From: Acinetobacter brisouisimilis
Lineage (GTDB): Bacteria > Pseudomonadota > Gammaproteobacteria > Pseudomonadales > Moraxellaceae
NCBI RefSeq assembly: GCF_000368265.1
Contig: NZ_KB851218.1
Coordinates: 310,001 to 374,000, forward strand
DNA length: 64,000 nucleotides
Reading direction: 5' to 3'
The first letter of the stretch is position 1. Every line of letters begins with the position of its first letter. Both the position numbers and the translations under genes were made by a program. Of the stretch, positions 18,672 to 28,564 are shown piece by piece. A model generated the notes under the pieces. That model had not been told where the DNA came from. It did not search any database and was given only the letters and a program-made list of their open reading frames with translations.

Positions 18672-20507
18672 TCACTGCGTTTTTTGCGCAAGTTGCTGCA
18701 AACGCTGAAGCAGTGCAGCCATTTTAAATTCACCCGTTAAACGCAAACTGCGTAGTTCCTGATGTTGAGTGTCTAAAAACAAATAGGTTGGTGGCCCCAA
18801 AATATCCCATTGACTCAATAACGCCTGATGCGAAGCATCATACTGACTCAAATTCAGCTTGATCAGATAAAATGGCGCAAGTGCCTGTTGTACCTGCGGT
18901 TGTGGCAATATCTGATGTTCAATAGGCTGACATGCCACACACCAGTCAGCATAGACATCAACCAAAATAGCCTGCCCTTGAGGAGCTTGTGCAAGCAACG
19001 TCTGAAATTCGGCAGCAGTCTTGGCAACATGCCATTGCACCTGAGTAGAGGTCCCAACAGTATTTTGACCTTGCCACCACTGGTATTGCTGGTAAGCGTA
19101 TGCAGGCACCAGACTCAGCAGTAAAGCTGCATACAGCCATTTTAGACCGCGCACATGTTTCACTGTGCCATAAAGCAAATAAGCAATAAAACTCACCAGC
19201 AGCAATACATTCAGGAGTTGCCACGCACTGCTATTCAAGATAGGGCGAATAAAATACAGCGCCAGCCCCAACATAATAAATGCAAAGACCACCTTAACTT
19301 GCATCATCCATAGCCCCGCTTTGGGCAAGGCTCTGGAGCCGAGTAAACTGACCAGCAGCATTGGGACTCCCATTCCCATGCCTAAGCTAAACAGTAAAAC
19401 TGCACCATGCCATGGATTTTGGGTCTGAGAAATAAACAGTAAAGCGCCTGCAAGAGGTGCTGTCATACACGGCCCGACCAGCAAAGCAGAAATCACCCCC
19501 ATGACTGAGGCACCAAGTAAGGACCCCCCTTTTTGCATAGACTGTGCCTGATCTAAGCGATGTGTCCATGTCTGTGGCAATTTGATTTCAAACAGACCAA
19601 ACAGGTTCAGCGCAAAGACCACAAATAACAAGCTAAATGCCATTAAAATGCTCGGCTGCTGTAACCAGCGCTGAAAGCTCAAGCCAAATGAAGATGCCAC
19701 CACACCCAAAACTGCGTAAACCGATGCCATACTGCATACAAAGACCAGTGCAATACTCCATGCTTTTAAACCCTTATGCTCCCGAATCAAGAGCGAAGTC
19801 AAAATAGGAATCATCGGTAAAGAACATGGGGTAAAAGCCAGCAAAATTCCTAAGCCTAAGAACAACAGTAACCCATACACAAAAGAATGTTGACTGAGGC
19901 GCTGTGACCAGACTTCATCATCGGCGGTTAAAACTGTGGTGGTTGGCGGGTGGGTATTCTTCGTCTCTGCGACCGCTGCTGTGGTATTTAAAGTATTGGA
20001 ATCTAGTGATGTGGATTGCTGCTGTGAAAGTTCAAGCAAACTAGACTGGGTACGCACCTGATCTTGCATACTGATCAGACCATCGGCATCGGTGCGAATG
20101 GTGATTTTTTGCGGTGGGTAACACAAACGGTCTTTGGCACAACCCTGCCATGTCACCTGATAACTCTGATTGGGTTGTGTTGGAATACTAAAACTGACCT
20201 GATTAAAGTACACCAGACTTTGCCCAAAATTATCATCGTGCTGGGAGACGGCTTGCGGGAATTTAAGTGTGAGTTGCTGTTGCCCCTGCTCTACCGTAAA
20301 TTTTTGCTGATACAGATAATAATGCGACTGGATTTTCCAGGACAGTTTTGCCTGATGATCAGAGAGAGATTCCGCCGAAAACTGAAATGCCTGTTCAGCA
20401 GGCAACAACTCGTCGGCATGGCTGAATACAGGAAAAGATACGATCAATAATAGGCAATATTGTAAGGCTAGCCACAATATTGCCGTTTTTTTGACATGCA
20501 ACCGCAT
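18672..20507 (-). CDS. dsbD: Thiol:disulfide interchange protein DsbD
   Basis: 611-residue inner-membrane electron shuttle that brings reducing power from cytoplasmic thioredoxin to periplasmic DsbC/DsbG-type partners. Signal peptide about 1-31. The periplasmic alpha domain has a Cys pair (WQGCAKDRLCYPP). The eight-helix beta domain has Cys in FTPCSLPMIP and LVGPCMTAP. The C-terminal thioredoxin-like gamma domain has the CxxC motif WCVACQ. The gene starts about 20 nt downstream of the barrel-protein gene, so the two may be cotranscribed. Confidence 0.95.
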   Translation of the reverse strand: MRLHVKKTAILWLALQYCLLLIVSFPVFSHADELLPAEQAFQFSAESLSDHQAKLSWKIQSHYYLYQQKFTVEQGQQQLTLKFPQAVSQHDDNFGQSLVYFNQVSFSIPTQPNQSYQVTWQGCAKDRLCYPPQKITIRTDADGLISMQDQVRTQSSLLELSQQQSTSLDSNTLNTTAAVAETKNTHPPTTTVLTADDEVWSQRLSQHSFVYGLLLFLGLGILLAFTPCSLPMIPILTSLLIREHKGLKAWSIALVFVCSMASVYAVLGVVASSFGLSFQRWLQQPSILMAFSLLFVVFALNLFGLFEIKLPQTWTHRLDQAQSMQKGGSLLGASVMGVISALLVGPCMTAPLAGALLFISQTQNPWHGAVLLFSLGMGMGVPMLLVSLLGSRALPKAGLWMMQVKVVFAFIMLGLALYFIRPILNSSAWQLLNVLLLVSFIAYLLYGTVKHVRGLKWLYAALLLSLVPAYAYQQYQWWQGQNTVGTSTQVQWHVAKTAAEFQTLLAQAPQGQAILVDVYADWCVACQPIEHQILPQPQVQQALAPFYLIKLNLSQYDASHQALLSQWDILGPPTYLFLDTQHQELRSLRLTGEFKMAALLQRLQQLAQKTQ

Positions 20508-20528
20508 CGGCAGATCTGCTCATTGAAT

Positions 20529-21296
20529 TTAGAACAGGTAGGATACGCCAAAACCACCACTGTAGTCAGGTACATCACCGCTCAAACCTACGCCAAAACT
20601 GGCATCGAATTGTGTGCGATTGTTAAGCTTGTAAATCAAGCCTGTTGCCAACGAAGTCTGCTCAGCCTGACTTTCTTGTTTACGATAAACAAACTGCGAA
20701 AAACCTGACCATTTGTTCGCGATCTTATACTTTAAAGTCGGAATAGCTGTCCATGACCAGCGACCATCCTGCATCTCATAAAACATGGTGATACTGGTGT
20801 TCAGCAATTCATTTTGCTGATAGGCCACTGTTGAACCCAAAGTATAGGTATCTTGATTTTCTCTAAAACCTCGATTACCTGTCGCAAAGGAGACTTTACC
20901 TAAAACCGCCATAGTCATTTGGTCATCTTGTAAATCAATGGCTTTTTTGACCCCGACAGATACATCTCCCAGACCATTATCATTGATTTTTTGACCTGCA
21001 CGACGGATTTGTGTCCAAGCTGGCCCTTGCCAACCCAACTGTAATTCCATACTGTCGGTCAGACCCGTACGAAAGAGCATATCAGTCTGAATTGTTGTAG
21101 TTTTCTCATAACCGTCAGCCGTACCCTGCTTTGTATAAGATACACTTGGCAAGCTTTGTTCCCATGCCAGTTGCCCGACTGGGGTAATACTTGTCCCAAA
21201 GCCTGAACCTGGACGGTCAAAAGAAAAATCAGTCGCTAGACTATGCATACTCACTGTTGAAGCCAGTGCGAATGCCGTGGTTTGCCATAGTTTCAT
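20529..21296 (-). CDS. Outer-membrane beta-barrel protein (phenol-degradation MetA-like family)
   Basis: 255-residue exported protein: signal peptide 1-22, then repeated amphipathic strands and a C-terminal aromatic residue (FGVSYLF), the usual outer-membrane insertion signal. The fold and GLGDVSVGVKKAID segment fit the MetA-pathway/transporter-like barrel family (PF13557 type). ATG at 21296 is preferred over a TTG four codons upstream. The transported compound is unknown. It lies between an ankyrin protein gene and dsbD in the same orientation with short gaps. Confidence 0.78.
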   Translation of the reverse strand: MKLWQTTAFALASTVSMHSLATDFSFDRPGSGFGTSITPVGQLAWEQSLPSVSYTKQGTADGYEKTTTIQTDMLFRTGLTDSMELQLGWQGPAWTQIRRAGQKINDNGLGDVSVGVKKAIDLQDDQMTMAVLGKVSFATGNRGFRENQDTYTLGSTVAYQQNELLNTSITMFYEMQDGRWSWTAIPTLKYKIANKWSGFSQFVYRKQESQAEQTSLATGLIYKLNNRTQFDASFGVGLSGDVPDYSGGFGVSYLF

Positions 21297-21318
21297 AGAT
21301 ATTCTCAAGGATTAAGCG

Positions 21319-21861
21319 TTAAGTTAATTCTTTTGTCATTTTTGCACCATGCTCACGAAGCAACTGCAAAGTCTGCTTTTGCTCTGGCAAGGTTTGTGAC
21401 CAATCGATTTCATCATAGTCACATTCAAAAAATAATTGGCTAATTGATGATAACACGGTTAAATCTTCATCATCCAACGTATTTGGGTTGACTTTTTCAT
21501 CCAGCAACCGCTGCACTGCAGGAACACATGCTGCGCTGGCTGCATCCCAAAGTGGTCCATAAAATTCTTCCGCATCCCACAAATGCACATTGGCTTTCGC
21601 CTGAATCAAGGCATCTAAAATTTCAAGATGGGGCTGTAGTAGTTGCTGTTTTTGTTGTTCTGACAAAGGTTGTCCTGCCTCACAAGCATCACACAGCGTT
21701 TCCCACCACAGGAACAAGCCATCACAAACCACAGTAATTGGCAAGCCTTTTTGAGGATCCATAAAATTAGGATCAAGCCCTTGAGATAACAGGTCTTGTA
21801 CTTTGGCTGGGTCAAGTTGTTCAATGGCATCAATCAAGGCATGTTGTGATGTCGTTAGCAT
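21319..21861 (-). CDS. Ankyrin-repeat protein
   Basis: 180 residues, soluble, no signal peptide. Two to three degenerate ankyrin repeats are visible: LIDAIEQLDPAKVQDLLSQG-DPN, EILDALIQAKANVHLWD, and PLWDAASAACVPAVQRLLDE-VNPN. The protein is acidic. It lies between the HPF-like gene (after a terminator) and the barrel gene. It is probably a protein-interaction module; the partner cannot be inferred. Confidence 0.8.
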   Translation of the reverse strand: MLTTSQHALIDAIEQLDPAKVQDLLSQGLDPNFMDPQKGLPITVVCDGLFLWWETLCDACEAGQPLSEQQKQQLLQPHLEILDALIQAKANVHLWDAEEFYGPLWDAASAACVPAVQRLLDEKVNPNTLDDEDLTVLSSISQLFFECDYDEIDWSQTLPEQKQTLQLLREHGAKMTKELT

Positions 21862-21924
21862 GATGGGTTCTCAATGGCAATGTGCTCAAGCCAGTTTAAC
21901 AAGAAATCCAATATCAAAGACAAT

Positions 21925-21950
21925 AAAAAAGCTCCCGAAGGAGCTTTTTT
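21925..21950 (-). terminator. Terminator of the HPF-like gene
   Basis: AAAAAAGCTCC-CGAA-GGAGCTTTTTT, an 11-bp perfect stem 15 nt beyond the stop of the 21966-22322 gene. Confidence 0.88.
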
Positions 21951-21965
21951 GGAAAAATCAGTCAC

Positions 21966-22322
21966 TTAAGCTTCGTCTTCTTCTTCTTCAATTTCAAGCG
22001 GTTTAGCGCGAGGATTGTCTTTTTTCTCAATCACATGTTCTAGGCTACGTTTTAGGCGTTCGATTGCCCCATGAATTGCAGCATCCACAGTACCTGCTTT
22101 ATGTGATACAGCAATCGGTTTCAATCCTGCTAGGCGTGCTTCAATCATGCAACGTAGGTCGTCATCTCCGCCCTTATCTCCATTTTCATCACTCAAATGT
22201 ACTGAAAAGTGAGTAATACGTTCACTGTGACGTTGAAATTCATTCGTAAGTTCTGCACGTATATAACCAATTAGACGTTCACTATTTTGGATATTTTTAT
22301 CTGTACGGATTTCAATATTCAT
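21966..22322 (-). CDS. HPF/RaiA-like ribosome-associated protein
   Basis: 118 residues resembling the ribosome hibernation family: an N-terminal beta-alpha-beta domain (MNIEIRTDKNIQNSERLIGYI...) followed by a second helix (DAAIHGAIERLKRSLEHV) and a very acidic tail EEEEDEA. Such factors bind the 30S decoding region in stationary phase. The domain is more divergent than the rpoN-linked HPF, so this is probably a second, paralogous copy. Strong AGAGGA before ATG. Single-gene unit with its own terminator. Confidence 0.78.
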   Translation of the reverse strand: MNIEIRTDKNIQNSERLIGYIRAELTNEFQRHSERITHFSVHLSDENGDKGGDDDLRCMIEARLAGLKPIAVSHKAGTVDAAIHGAIERLKRSLEHVIEKKDNPRAKPLEIEEEEDEA

Positions 22323-22571
22323 AATTAATCCTCTCTTATTTCATCGATCTGCGCTGTGCAAAACAAAACAACCATCCATGTAAATGCACCTGAAACCTGA
22401 TGATGCACGATGGTAAAAACACTTAAATTTATAAGCTTTTACTCTTCCTAAACAGAAGGTGTTGTCACCATTTTTGCATATTGTTTCGGTGTCCTTATGT
22501 TTTAAATATCAGGCTATACTCGAAAATATGCAAGCATATTTTGCAAAAAAACGATCAAAAGGAAACCAACC

Positions 22572-23537
22572 GTGACAACTTCTTACTTGCGTGGTCAGGC
22601 ACTCATCGATTGTATTCGTTCCACCCCCTACTCTCGTGACTTAATTGGCTATCATGGATCCCCTCCTCAAGCTCACTGGCCACATCAAGCCAAAATTGCG
22701 GTGCAATTCGTACTGAATTATGAGGAGGGATCTGAAAACCATATTGAGCATGGCGATGCAGGCTCAGAGCAATTTTTATCAGACATTATTGGCGCAGCCA
22801 GTTTTCCTGCCAAACACATGTCGATGGATTCCATGTACGAATATGGTTCGCGTGCAGGTTTCTGGCGTATCCATGAGGAGTTTCAACGGCGTAATTTACC
22901 CATGACCATTTTTGGTGTCGGTATGGCACTGATTCGTAATCCTTATGTGGTCGAAGCAATCAAGTCGACGGGCTACGATGTAGCATCGCATGGACAACGC
23001 TGGATTCATTATCAAGGCATGTCGATTGAACAAGAACGCCAATATATGGATCAGGCGATCAGTGTACTGGAAACGCTTTTTGGTAAAGCCCCAGTCGGTT
23101 GGTACACAGGACGCGATAGCCAGAATACTCGCCAACTTTTAGCTGAATTTCCACAAATTCAATATGATAGTGATTATTATGGTGATGATCTGCCCTTTTG
23201 GACCACCCTGACCAACTCAGCAGGTGAAAGCCGACCACATCTGATTATTCCGTATACCCTAGAATCCAATGATATGAAGTTTTGTTCATCTAGCGGTTTC
23301 AACAATGGCGAGCAGTTTTATCAGTATTTAAAAGATGCTTTTGATGTGTTGTATGCGGAAGGCGATACTGCGCCAAAAATGCTGTCGATTGGCATGCACT
23401 GCCGAATTTTAGGTAAGCCTGGGCGCTTTAAGGCATTACAACGCTTTTTGGATTACATTCAGTCCCATGAACGGGTATGGATTTGTCGCCGTCAGGATAT
23501 TGCCGAGCATTGGTATCAACATCATTATCCAAAGTAA
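22572..23537 (+). CDS. puuE: Allantoinase, PuuE type (polysaccharide-deacetylase fold)
   Basis: 321-residue metal-independent allantoinase of the NodB-like fold, hydrolysing allantoin to allantoate. Family features are IAVQFVLNYEEGSENHIEHGD, ASFPAKHMSMDSMYEYGSRAGFWR, DVASHGQRWIHY and GWYTGRDSQNTRQLL. GTG start with AAGGA 8 nt upstream. It heads the cluster puuE-uraD-uraH, so allantoin can come from HpxO/UraH/UraD on both sides. The 249-nt upstream region presumably holds the promoter; no recognised operator. Confidence 0.94.
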   Translation: MTTSYLRGQALIDCIRSTPYSRDLIGYHGSPPQAHWPHQAKIAVQFVLNYEEGSENHIEHGDAGSEQFLSDIIGAASFPAKHMSMDSMYEYGSRAGFWRIHEEFQRRNLPMTIFGVGMALIRNPYVVEAIKSTGYDVASHGQRWIHYQGMSIEQERQYMDQAISVLETLFGKAPVGWYTGRDSQNTRQLLAEFPQIQYDSDYYGDDLPFWTTLTNSAGESRPHLIIPYTLESNDMKFCSSSGFNNGEQFYQYLKDAFDVLYAEGDTAPKMLSIGMHCRILGKPGRFKALQRFLDYIQSHERVWICRRQDIAEHWYQHHYPK

Positions 23538-23620
23538 AAAAATCTGTGTTGGCTCTTGCTTTTTAAGCCATGATTGCACATGTTTAAATAATTAAAAGCA
23601 ACAATAAACTGGACATAATT

Positions 23621-24127
23621 ATGCAACTCTCAGAATTCAACCAACTCTCCGAGACACAGGCGCAAGAATTTTTAAAACACTGTGTCCATATTTCCTCTTG
23701 GGTAAGAACACTTTCTGAACAACGTCCCTATCCAAGCAAGCACACCCTGATCAATGCAGCAGAAATGCAAACAGAAACATGGACGTGGGCAGACATTAAA
23801 GCCGCATTAGATGCTCATCCACGCATTGGGGAACAACAGGCAAAACAGACTTTATCAGCACAAGAGCAGGCTCTTTCACAAAAAGAACAGGCCCTCATTT
23901 ACCAAGGTGTCGAGACGACTGATGCGCTGTATGAAGCCAATCTGGCTTATGAACAAAAATTTGGTTTTATCTTTTTAATTAAAGCCGTTGGGCTGACGCA
24001 TATGGATATTTTTGAAGCCTTACAGCAACGTTTGCAAAATGACCTAGAGACTGAAAAACAGGTGGTTCATGAGCAGCTTGCGGGGATTGCTCTGCATCGT
24101 CTGGAACTGGGAATCGAAAGTGATTAG
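23621..24127 (+). CDS. uraD: OHCU decarboxylase
   Basis: 168-residue enzyme decarboxylating 2-oxo-4-hydroxy-4-carboxy-5-ureidoimidazoline to S-allantoin. The catalytic His lies in DAHPRIGE, followed by the Ser/Glu-Gln region (LSAQEQALSQKEQ). FIFLIKAVGLTHMDIFEALQQRL is the family C-terminal core. Eight nucleotides overlap the following uraH, which suggests coupled translation. Confidence 0.95.
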   Translation: MQLSEFNQLSETQAQEFLKHCVHISSWVRTLSEQRPYPSKHTLINAAEMQTETWTWADIKAALDAHPRIGEQQAKQTLSAQEQALSQKEQALIYQGVETTDALYEANLAYEQKFGFIFLIKAVGLTHMDIFEALQQRLQNDLETEKQVVHEQLAGIALHRLELGIESD

Positions 24128-24443
24128 TACCCATATTTTAGATACGCACTTAGGCAAACCTGCTGCGGCTGTAAACGTGAAGTTATTTGATGCAGCCAGC
24201 CATAAATTACTTGGGCAAGGCCAAACTGATGCAGATGGCCGTCTAAAAGATTTTGGCTTAACTGCCATCACTGCAGGCGAATATCAGCTTGAATATGAAA
24301 TTTTACCTTACTTCGCATCGAAACAACTTGAGACTTTTTTCCCTAAAGTCTGTATCCAGTTTTATGTCGCAGATCCACAAGAGCACTATCATGTGCCTTT
24401 ACTGATTAGCCCATTTGCTTACTCTACCTATCGGGGGAGTTAA
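24120..24443 (+). CDS. uraH: 5-hydroxyisourate hydrolase
   Basis: 107-residue transthyretin-like enzyme that opens 5-hydroxyisourate to OHCU. Hallmarks are ISTHILDTHLGKPA at the N-terminus and the C-terminal YRGS tetrapeptide that distinguishes the enzyme from transthyretin. The start is a GTG at 24120 inside the uraD stop region; upstream in-frame codons belong to uraD sequence in another frame. There is no signal peptide, so it works in the cytoplasm with UraD. Confidence 0.95.
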   Translation: MISTHILDTHLGKPAAAVNVKLFDAASHKLLGQGQTDADGRLKDFGLTAITAGEYQLEYEILPYFASKQLETFFPKVCIQFYVADPQEHYHVPLLISPFAYSTYRGS

Positions 24444-24790
24444 GCAGCAAATTGCTGACGACAAGGTATGATTCTGCCAAGCTGCAGGATTATACCAGTC
24501 AGACCAAATGGTCAAAATTAATTCATTTTCTGCACTAATTCCAAGCAGGATACTATGTAAAACCCTACTTTTTGCCGTGAGTTTTTAAATGGTGTTTTTA
24601 CAGATGAATTATTAAAAAGCGCGTCACTCCTATTGTTCTCTCACACTTTCTCGGCTTTTCTATCGTTTTTCTCAACGATCTGCTGTCGATTTGTCTAATC
24701 AATAGCTACATCCCAGCGAAATTTGTTTAAAATTGGTCAGTTTTTTGCATCTTGCTTGCAAACCAGTTTATTTTCGTGGGGAAGTCTACA
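24444..24790. other. Intergenic region upstream of the OprD-type porin gene
   Basis: 347 nt with no believable reading frame. It contains the inverted repeat GACCA-AA-TGGTC near 24507 and a second TTGGTCA close to the porin start. These could be half-sites of one regulator, but this is a weak call. No terminator after uraH was recognised, so read-through into the porin gene is possible. Confidence 0.4.
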
Positions 24791-26089
24791 ATGAGCAACA
24801 TTCGCCTTAAAAAAGCGCTTCTATTATGTGGTATTAGCAGCTTATGTTCTTCAGTTTTTGCATTGCCATTATCTAGCGATGACGCTTGTAAGGCCGCGAA
24901 TGTCAGAGATTTTTCACAAATGTTTAGCTGTGGTACGGTTGAAGGTAGCTTACGTTTGGCTTCTTACTCAACACACAATGCTTACTTTCTTGATCAGATT
25001 GGCATTGGACGTAGCGAAGATACCACTACTGCAGGTGGTTACGTGAATTACAAAACAGCACGTTACAACGGCTTCCAGGCAGTTGTTGGGATTGAAGGTC
25101 AAAACCGTCTTTCACACGGTTCTCATAGCGTTTCTGAATTATCAGATGGGACTTTTGGTATTGGCGAAGCTTACCTAAACTGGAAACAAGATAAATTCTC
25201 TGTAACCGTAGGTAACCAACGGCTTGATTTACCATTTATGGGTGATTACTCAGACTATCGTGTACAGCCATGGTTATATCAAGGCGTTGACATGAAGTAC
25301 GGTGATGCCGATAACTTCGTGCGTGTGACCTATATTAATAAATACAAAAGCTATGGTGATGACAACTTTACCCACCGTGACCGTTATAATGACGACTCAA
25401 CTTTAGATACTCATCTTGATCATGTCACCAGTTTCGGTCTAGGTAAAAAATTCAACTTGAATGATAAATACTTAAAAACTCAGGCATGGGTAGAGAGTTA
25501 TGAAGACTCATTCAACTTGTATTACGGCGAAGCCAATCTTGGTTTTACCAAAGTTAAATGGAACCCTGAAGTCAGCGTGCAAGCCGCTTATGCCAATGAC
25601 ATTGGTGATGCCCAATTTGGTAAAGTCGACAGCACATCTCTTGGTGCTCAGTTAAAGCTTAAGCCAACGGACAAACTGACTTGGCGTATTGGTTATGACC
25701 ATGTATTCAAGAAAAATAATGCTTGGGGTCTAGGTAGTTTGCCAACACCTTATGCTCACAATACATCTTCTGATCCGTACTTTGCACAGCCGTTCTTTAC
25801 CAGTACTCAGGACTTAGGACCTGGCGATTTCTACACTACGGAGCTTTCTTCTCCATTTGGTCAGAACGCTTTTGTCGGTACACGTTTAAGCTATGTTGCA
25901 GTGAACGATAGCTACAAAAAACTGAGCAGCCTCAACAATGACATGTATGAAGTGATGTTCTATGGTTTCTATAATTTCACAGGCTCTCTCAAAGGCTTGA
26001 GCCTGTCTGAATTTGTTGGCTTCCAGAAACTCCAAGGCGATGCCAACCTGTTCTTGCAAAACCGTTTTGGAATCACTTACAACTTCTAA
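24791..26089 (+). CDS. OprD-family outer-membrane porin
   Basis: 432-residue porin with a signal peptide ending at SSVFA. The mature part is a long barrel of alternating aromatic strands ending in ...NRFGITYNF, a terminal Phe insertion signal. ATG at 24791 follows GGGGAAG; a longer frame to 24752 lacks a ribosome site. OprD-family channels are substrate-specific for small organic acids or amino acids. Its location among urate/allantoin genes suggests uptake of a purine breakdown product (inference). No inner-membrane permease is found in the block. Confidence 0.88.
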   Translation: MSNIRLKKALLLCGISSLCSSVFALPLSSDDACKAANVRDFSQMFSCGTVEGSLRLASYSTHNAYFLDQIGIGRSEDTTTAGGYVNYKTARYNGFQAVVGIEGQNRLSHGSHSVSELSDGTFGIGEAYLNWKQDKFSVTVGNQRLDLPFMGDYSDYRVQPWLYQGVDMKYGDADNFVRVTYINKYKSYGDDNFTHRDRYNDDSTLDTHLDHVTSFGLGKKFNLNDKYLKTQAWVESYEDSFNLYYGEANLGFTKVKWNPEVSVQAAYANDIGDAQFGKVDSTSLGAQLKLKPTDKLTWRIGYDHVFKKNNAWGLGSLPTPYAHNTSSDPYFAQPFFTSTQDLGPGDFYTTELSSPFGQNAFVGTRLSYVAVNDSYKKLSSLNNDMYEVMFYGFYNFTGSLKGLSLSEFVGFQKLQGDANLFLQNRFGITYNF

Positions 26090-26141
26090 GTGCCTTGGTA
26101 TAACTACTGTTTCAACGGTAGTGCTATCTGACCAAGTTGTT

Positions 26142-26169
26142 AAAAAAGATGCCTCAAGGCATCTTTTTT
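26142..26169. terminator. Bidirectional terminator between oprD-like gene and hpxO
   Basis: AAAAAAGATGCC-TCAA-GGCATCTTTTTT, a perfect 12-bp stem between the convergent genes. Confidence 0.92.
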
Positions 26170-26200
26170 ATTGATTTGCTTTTATTATTTCAAATCAGGT

Positions 26201-27358
26201 TTAATCCAGTACATTTCCCACGATGTTATTGATAATCCCCTGCATAATGTGTGGTCCCTGCTCCTGACGCAGTTCGCTATACCAAGCTTGTGTAGTTGCT
26301 TGATCTTTCATATGCGTTACATCACAGCGCTTGCGGGCACGTAACACCATTTCCTTGGTACGCTCATTACGTTTTTCTTGATAGCGAGACAAGGCATCTT
26401 CAATACCCAAAGTATTGATCTGTAAAGCACGCGCCAAATAAATCGCGTCTTCCATCGCCTGACAGCCCCCTTGCCCAATATCAGGAGCGGTACTATGCGC
26501 GGCATCACCCACCAACACGACACGACCTTTATAAAACTGTAAAAAGGGTTCAATGTCGTGGATTTCTACCCGATTGGTTTTTTGCGGATCCAGTCGCTCA
26601 ATCAGGGTTTGCACTTGTGGGCACCAGTTTTGAAAATATTGTTTTAACTGGCTTTGATACTGGCTGCGGTCATTCTCTAGACCTGCTGGTAATGGCACAT
26701 CCAAAAAGAAATAAAAACGCTGATCCGCCACAGGCATCAGTGATGCTCGCTTCCCCTCACTGACATAAGTCGTCCACCGCTCAGCAGGCGCTAAATCTTC
26801 AGAAATATCCACCAGTCCATTCCAGTTGACATAGCCTGCATAACGGCGCTGTATCTGCCCTCCAAGCACGTAAGCACGGGTTAATGAGTGTGTTCCATCT
26901 GCACCAATCAAAAGCTCTGCTTCAATCTCATTTCCATCGGCAAACTGAATCTTTACTCGCTGTTCCTGTTGTTCCAAAGCCAGCATGCGTTTGCCCAAAT
27001 GAATGTCTTCGCGACCAAATTCATCCATCAGCATATTTTGTAAGTCGGCACGCGAGACAGGATAAGGACGCTGCCCAACTTCCTGAATGAGCGGCTGCAA
27101 GCTGAACTGGGTCATGGTTTCCCCTGTCAGCCCATCGACATAAGCCAAATCATTCATTTGTCCGCCCAGTTTGGCGATTTTTTCTGATAATCCCAGATAG
27201 TTCAGACATTTAACCCCATTTGACCATAACGAAATGGCGGCACCGACGGGAAGAATTTTTTCTGCTTGTTCATAGATGGTTACTTTATGTCCGAATTTTT
27301 TTAGTGCAATTCCTGTGGTCAATCCTCCCATACCAGCACCGATAATCACAATGTCCAT
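26201..27358 (-). CDS. hpxO: FAD-dependent urate hydroxylase
   Basis: 385-residue flavoprotein monooxygenase converting urate to 5-hydroxyisourate with NADH and O2, the bacterial replacement of uricase. Features are [12 protein letters not shown] (Rossmann), [15 protein letters not shown], the [13 protein letters not shown] segment and [20 protein letters not shown] (second FAD motif). The layout and wording follow Klebsiella HpxO closely as I recall it, which is why I name it rather than calling it a salicylate hydroxylase. AAGGAGC precedes ATG. It is divergent from alc across 198 nt, which probably holds shared control. Confidence 0.92.
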   Translation of the reverse strand: MDIVIIGAGMGGLTTGIALKKFGHKVTIYEQAEKILPVGAAISLWSNGVKCLNYLGLSEKIAKLGGQMNDLAYVDGLTGETMTQFSLQPLIQEVGQRPYPVSRADLQNMLMDEFGREDIHLGKRMLALEQQEQRVKIQFADGNEIEAELLIGADGTHSLTRAYVLGGQIQRRYAGYVNWNGLVDISEDLAPAERWTTYVSEGKRASLMPVADQRFYFFLDVPLPAGLENDRSQYQSQLKQYFQNWCPQVQTLIERLDPQKTNRVEIHDIEPFLQFYKGRVVLVGDAAHSTAPDIGQGGCQAMEDAIYLARALQINTLGIEDALSRYQEKRNERTKEMVLRARKRCDVTHMKDQATTQAWYSELRQEQGPHIMQGIINNIVGNVLD

Positions 27359-27556
27359 CTATAGCTCCTTTATATTTATAGCATTTGTTTAATTTTTGAT
27401 GCCAAAAGCATGCCATACGCGATATTTTGCGCTGAATGTGTTCAATTACCGTAAAAACTGCCACATTTTTGCCAGTCTTCCCTAAATAAACAACAATGCT
27501 AGTATAGGCAAAGGACTCATTTCAGTGACTAAAATAACAGCATACAGGAACCTTAC

Positions 27557-28564
27557 ATGGCAACATTACTCGCTCCTGCTTTTGAACTTCCTACACATCT
27601 GACGCATTTAACCAATCTTGCCGATGCGCGTATTGGTGCCAAAATCATTGACTGCTCCGATGAGTTCTTTGCAGAAGCGAAACGCATGCTCAATGCGGAT
27701 GCCCCGATTTTTGTCGAAGACAAGTTTGATGATCATGGCAAATGGATGGATGGTTGGGAAACCCGTCGTAAACGCTATGCAGGCTACGACTGGTGTATCG
27801 TCAAACTGGGTGTGGCGGGCAAGATTTATGGGCTAGACATCGATACCACTTTCTTTACAGGTAACTATCCTGCTTCGGCTGCACTGGAAGCCTGCTATGC
27901 ACCTGATGATCAGCTTGATCAAGCCAAGTGGCATAGTCTGTTACCTAACAGTATTCTGGGTTCAAGCCAGCATCACTTTTTTGATATTGCCTCAGATCAG
28001 GTCTTTACTCATATTCGCCTGAATATTTTCCCAGATGGTGGTGTAGCGCGTTTACGTATCTATGGCGAAGTGCAAATTCAGCTCCAAGACAACAACCAGA
28101 CACTGGATTTACTGGCACTGGAAAATGGCGGGCGAGTAATCTCCTATAGTGATGCACACTATGGTCATCCACATAATCTGATTAACCCAGGTCGTGGTGT
28201 CAATATGGGGGATGGTTGGGAAACCAAACGTCGTCGTGCCCCGGGTTTTGACTGGTGTGTGCTGGCTTTGGGGCAAGCAGGTCTGATTGAAAAAATCGAG
28301 ATTGATACTGCACATTTTAAAGGTAACTTCCCTGCCCAAGTATCGATTCAGGCGGTGTATGTACAAGATGCCACCGACCCGCAACTGATTCCACAAAGCA
28401 TGTTCTGGCCATTTTTACTCGAAGCGCAAGACATGCAAATGGATCATGTGCATAGTTATATTCATGAGGTCTTGGCACACGAAAAAATCTCGCACATTCG
28501 CGTCAACATGATTCCAGATGGCGGCATTAGCCGCATCCGTTTATGGGGTAAAGTCACAGGATGA
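27557..28564 (+). CDS. alc: Allantoicase
   Basis: 335-residue enzyme hydrolysing allantoate to ureidoglycolate and urea. Two tandem allantoicase repeats are evident: WMDGWETRRKR-GYDW...NIFPDGGVARLR in the first half, and MGDGWETKRRR-PGFDW...NMIPDGGISRIR in the second. AGGAA before ATG. Its stop overlaps the allA start (ATGA). Divergent from hpxO. Confidence 0.96.
   Translation: MATLLAPAFELPTHLTHLTNLADARIGAKIIDCSDEFFAEAKRMLNADAPIFVEDKFDDHGKWMDGWETRRKRYAGYDWCIVKLGVAGKIYGLDIDTTFFTGNYPASAALEACYAPDDQLDQAKWHSLLPNSILGSSQHHFFDIASDQVFTHIRLNIFPDGGVARLRIYGEVQIQLQDNNQTLDLLALENGGRVISYSDAHYGHPHNLINPGRGVNMGDGWETKRRRAPGFDWCVLALGQAGLIEKIEIDTAHFKGNFPAQVSIQAVYVQDATDPQLIPQSMFWPFLLEAQDMQMDHVHSYIHEVLAHEKISHIRVNMIPDGGISRIRLWGKVTG

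Noticed and set aside
26201-27358. Salicylate or 4-hydroxybenzoate hydroxylase
   Set aside because: The purine-gene setting and HpxO-like segments ([27 protein letters not shown]) point to urate hydroxylase.
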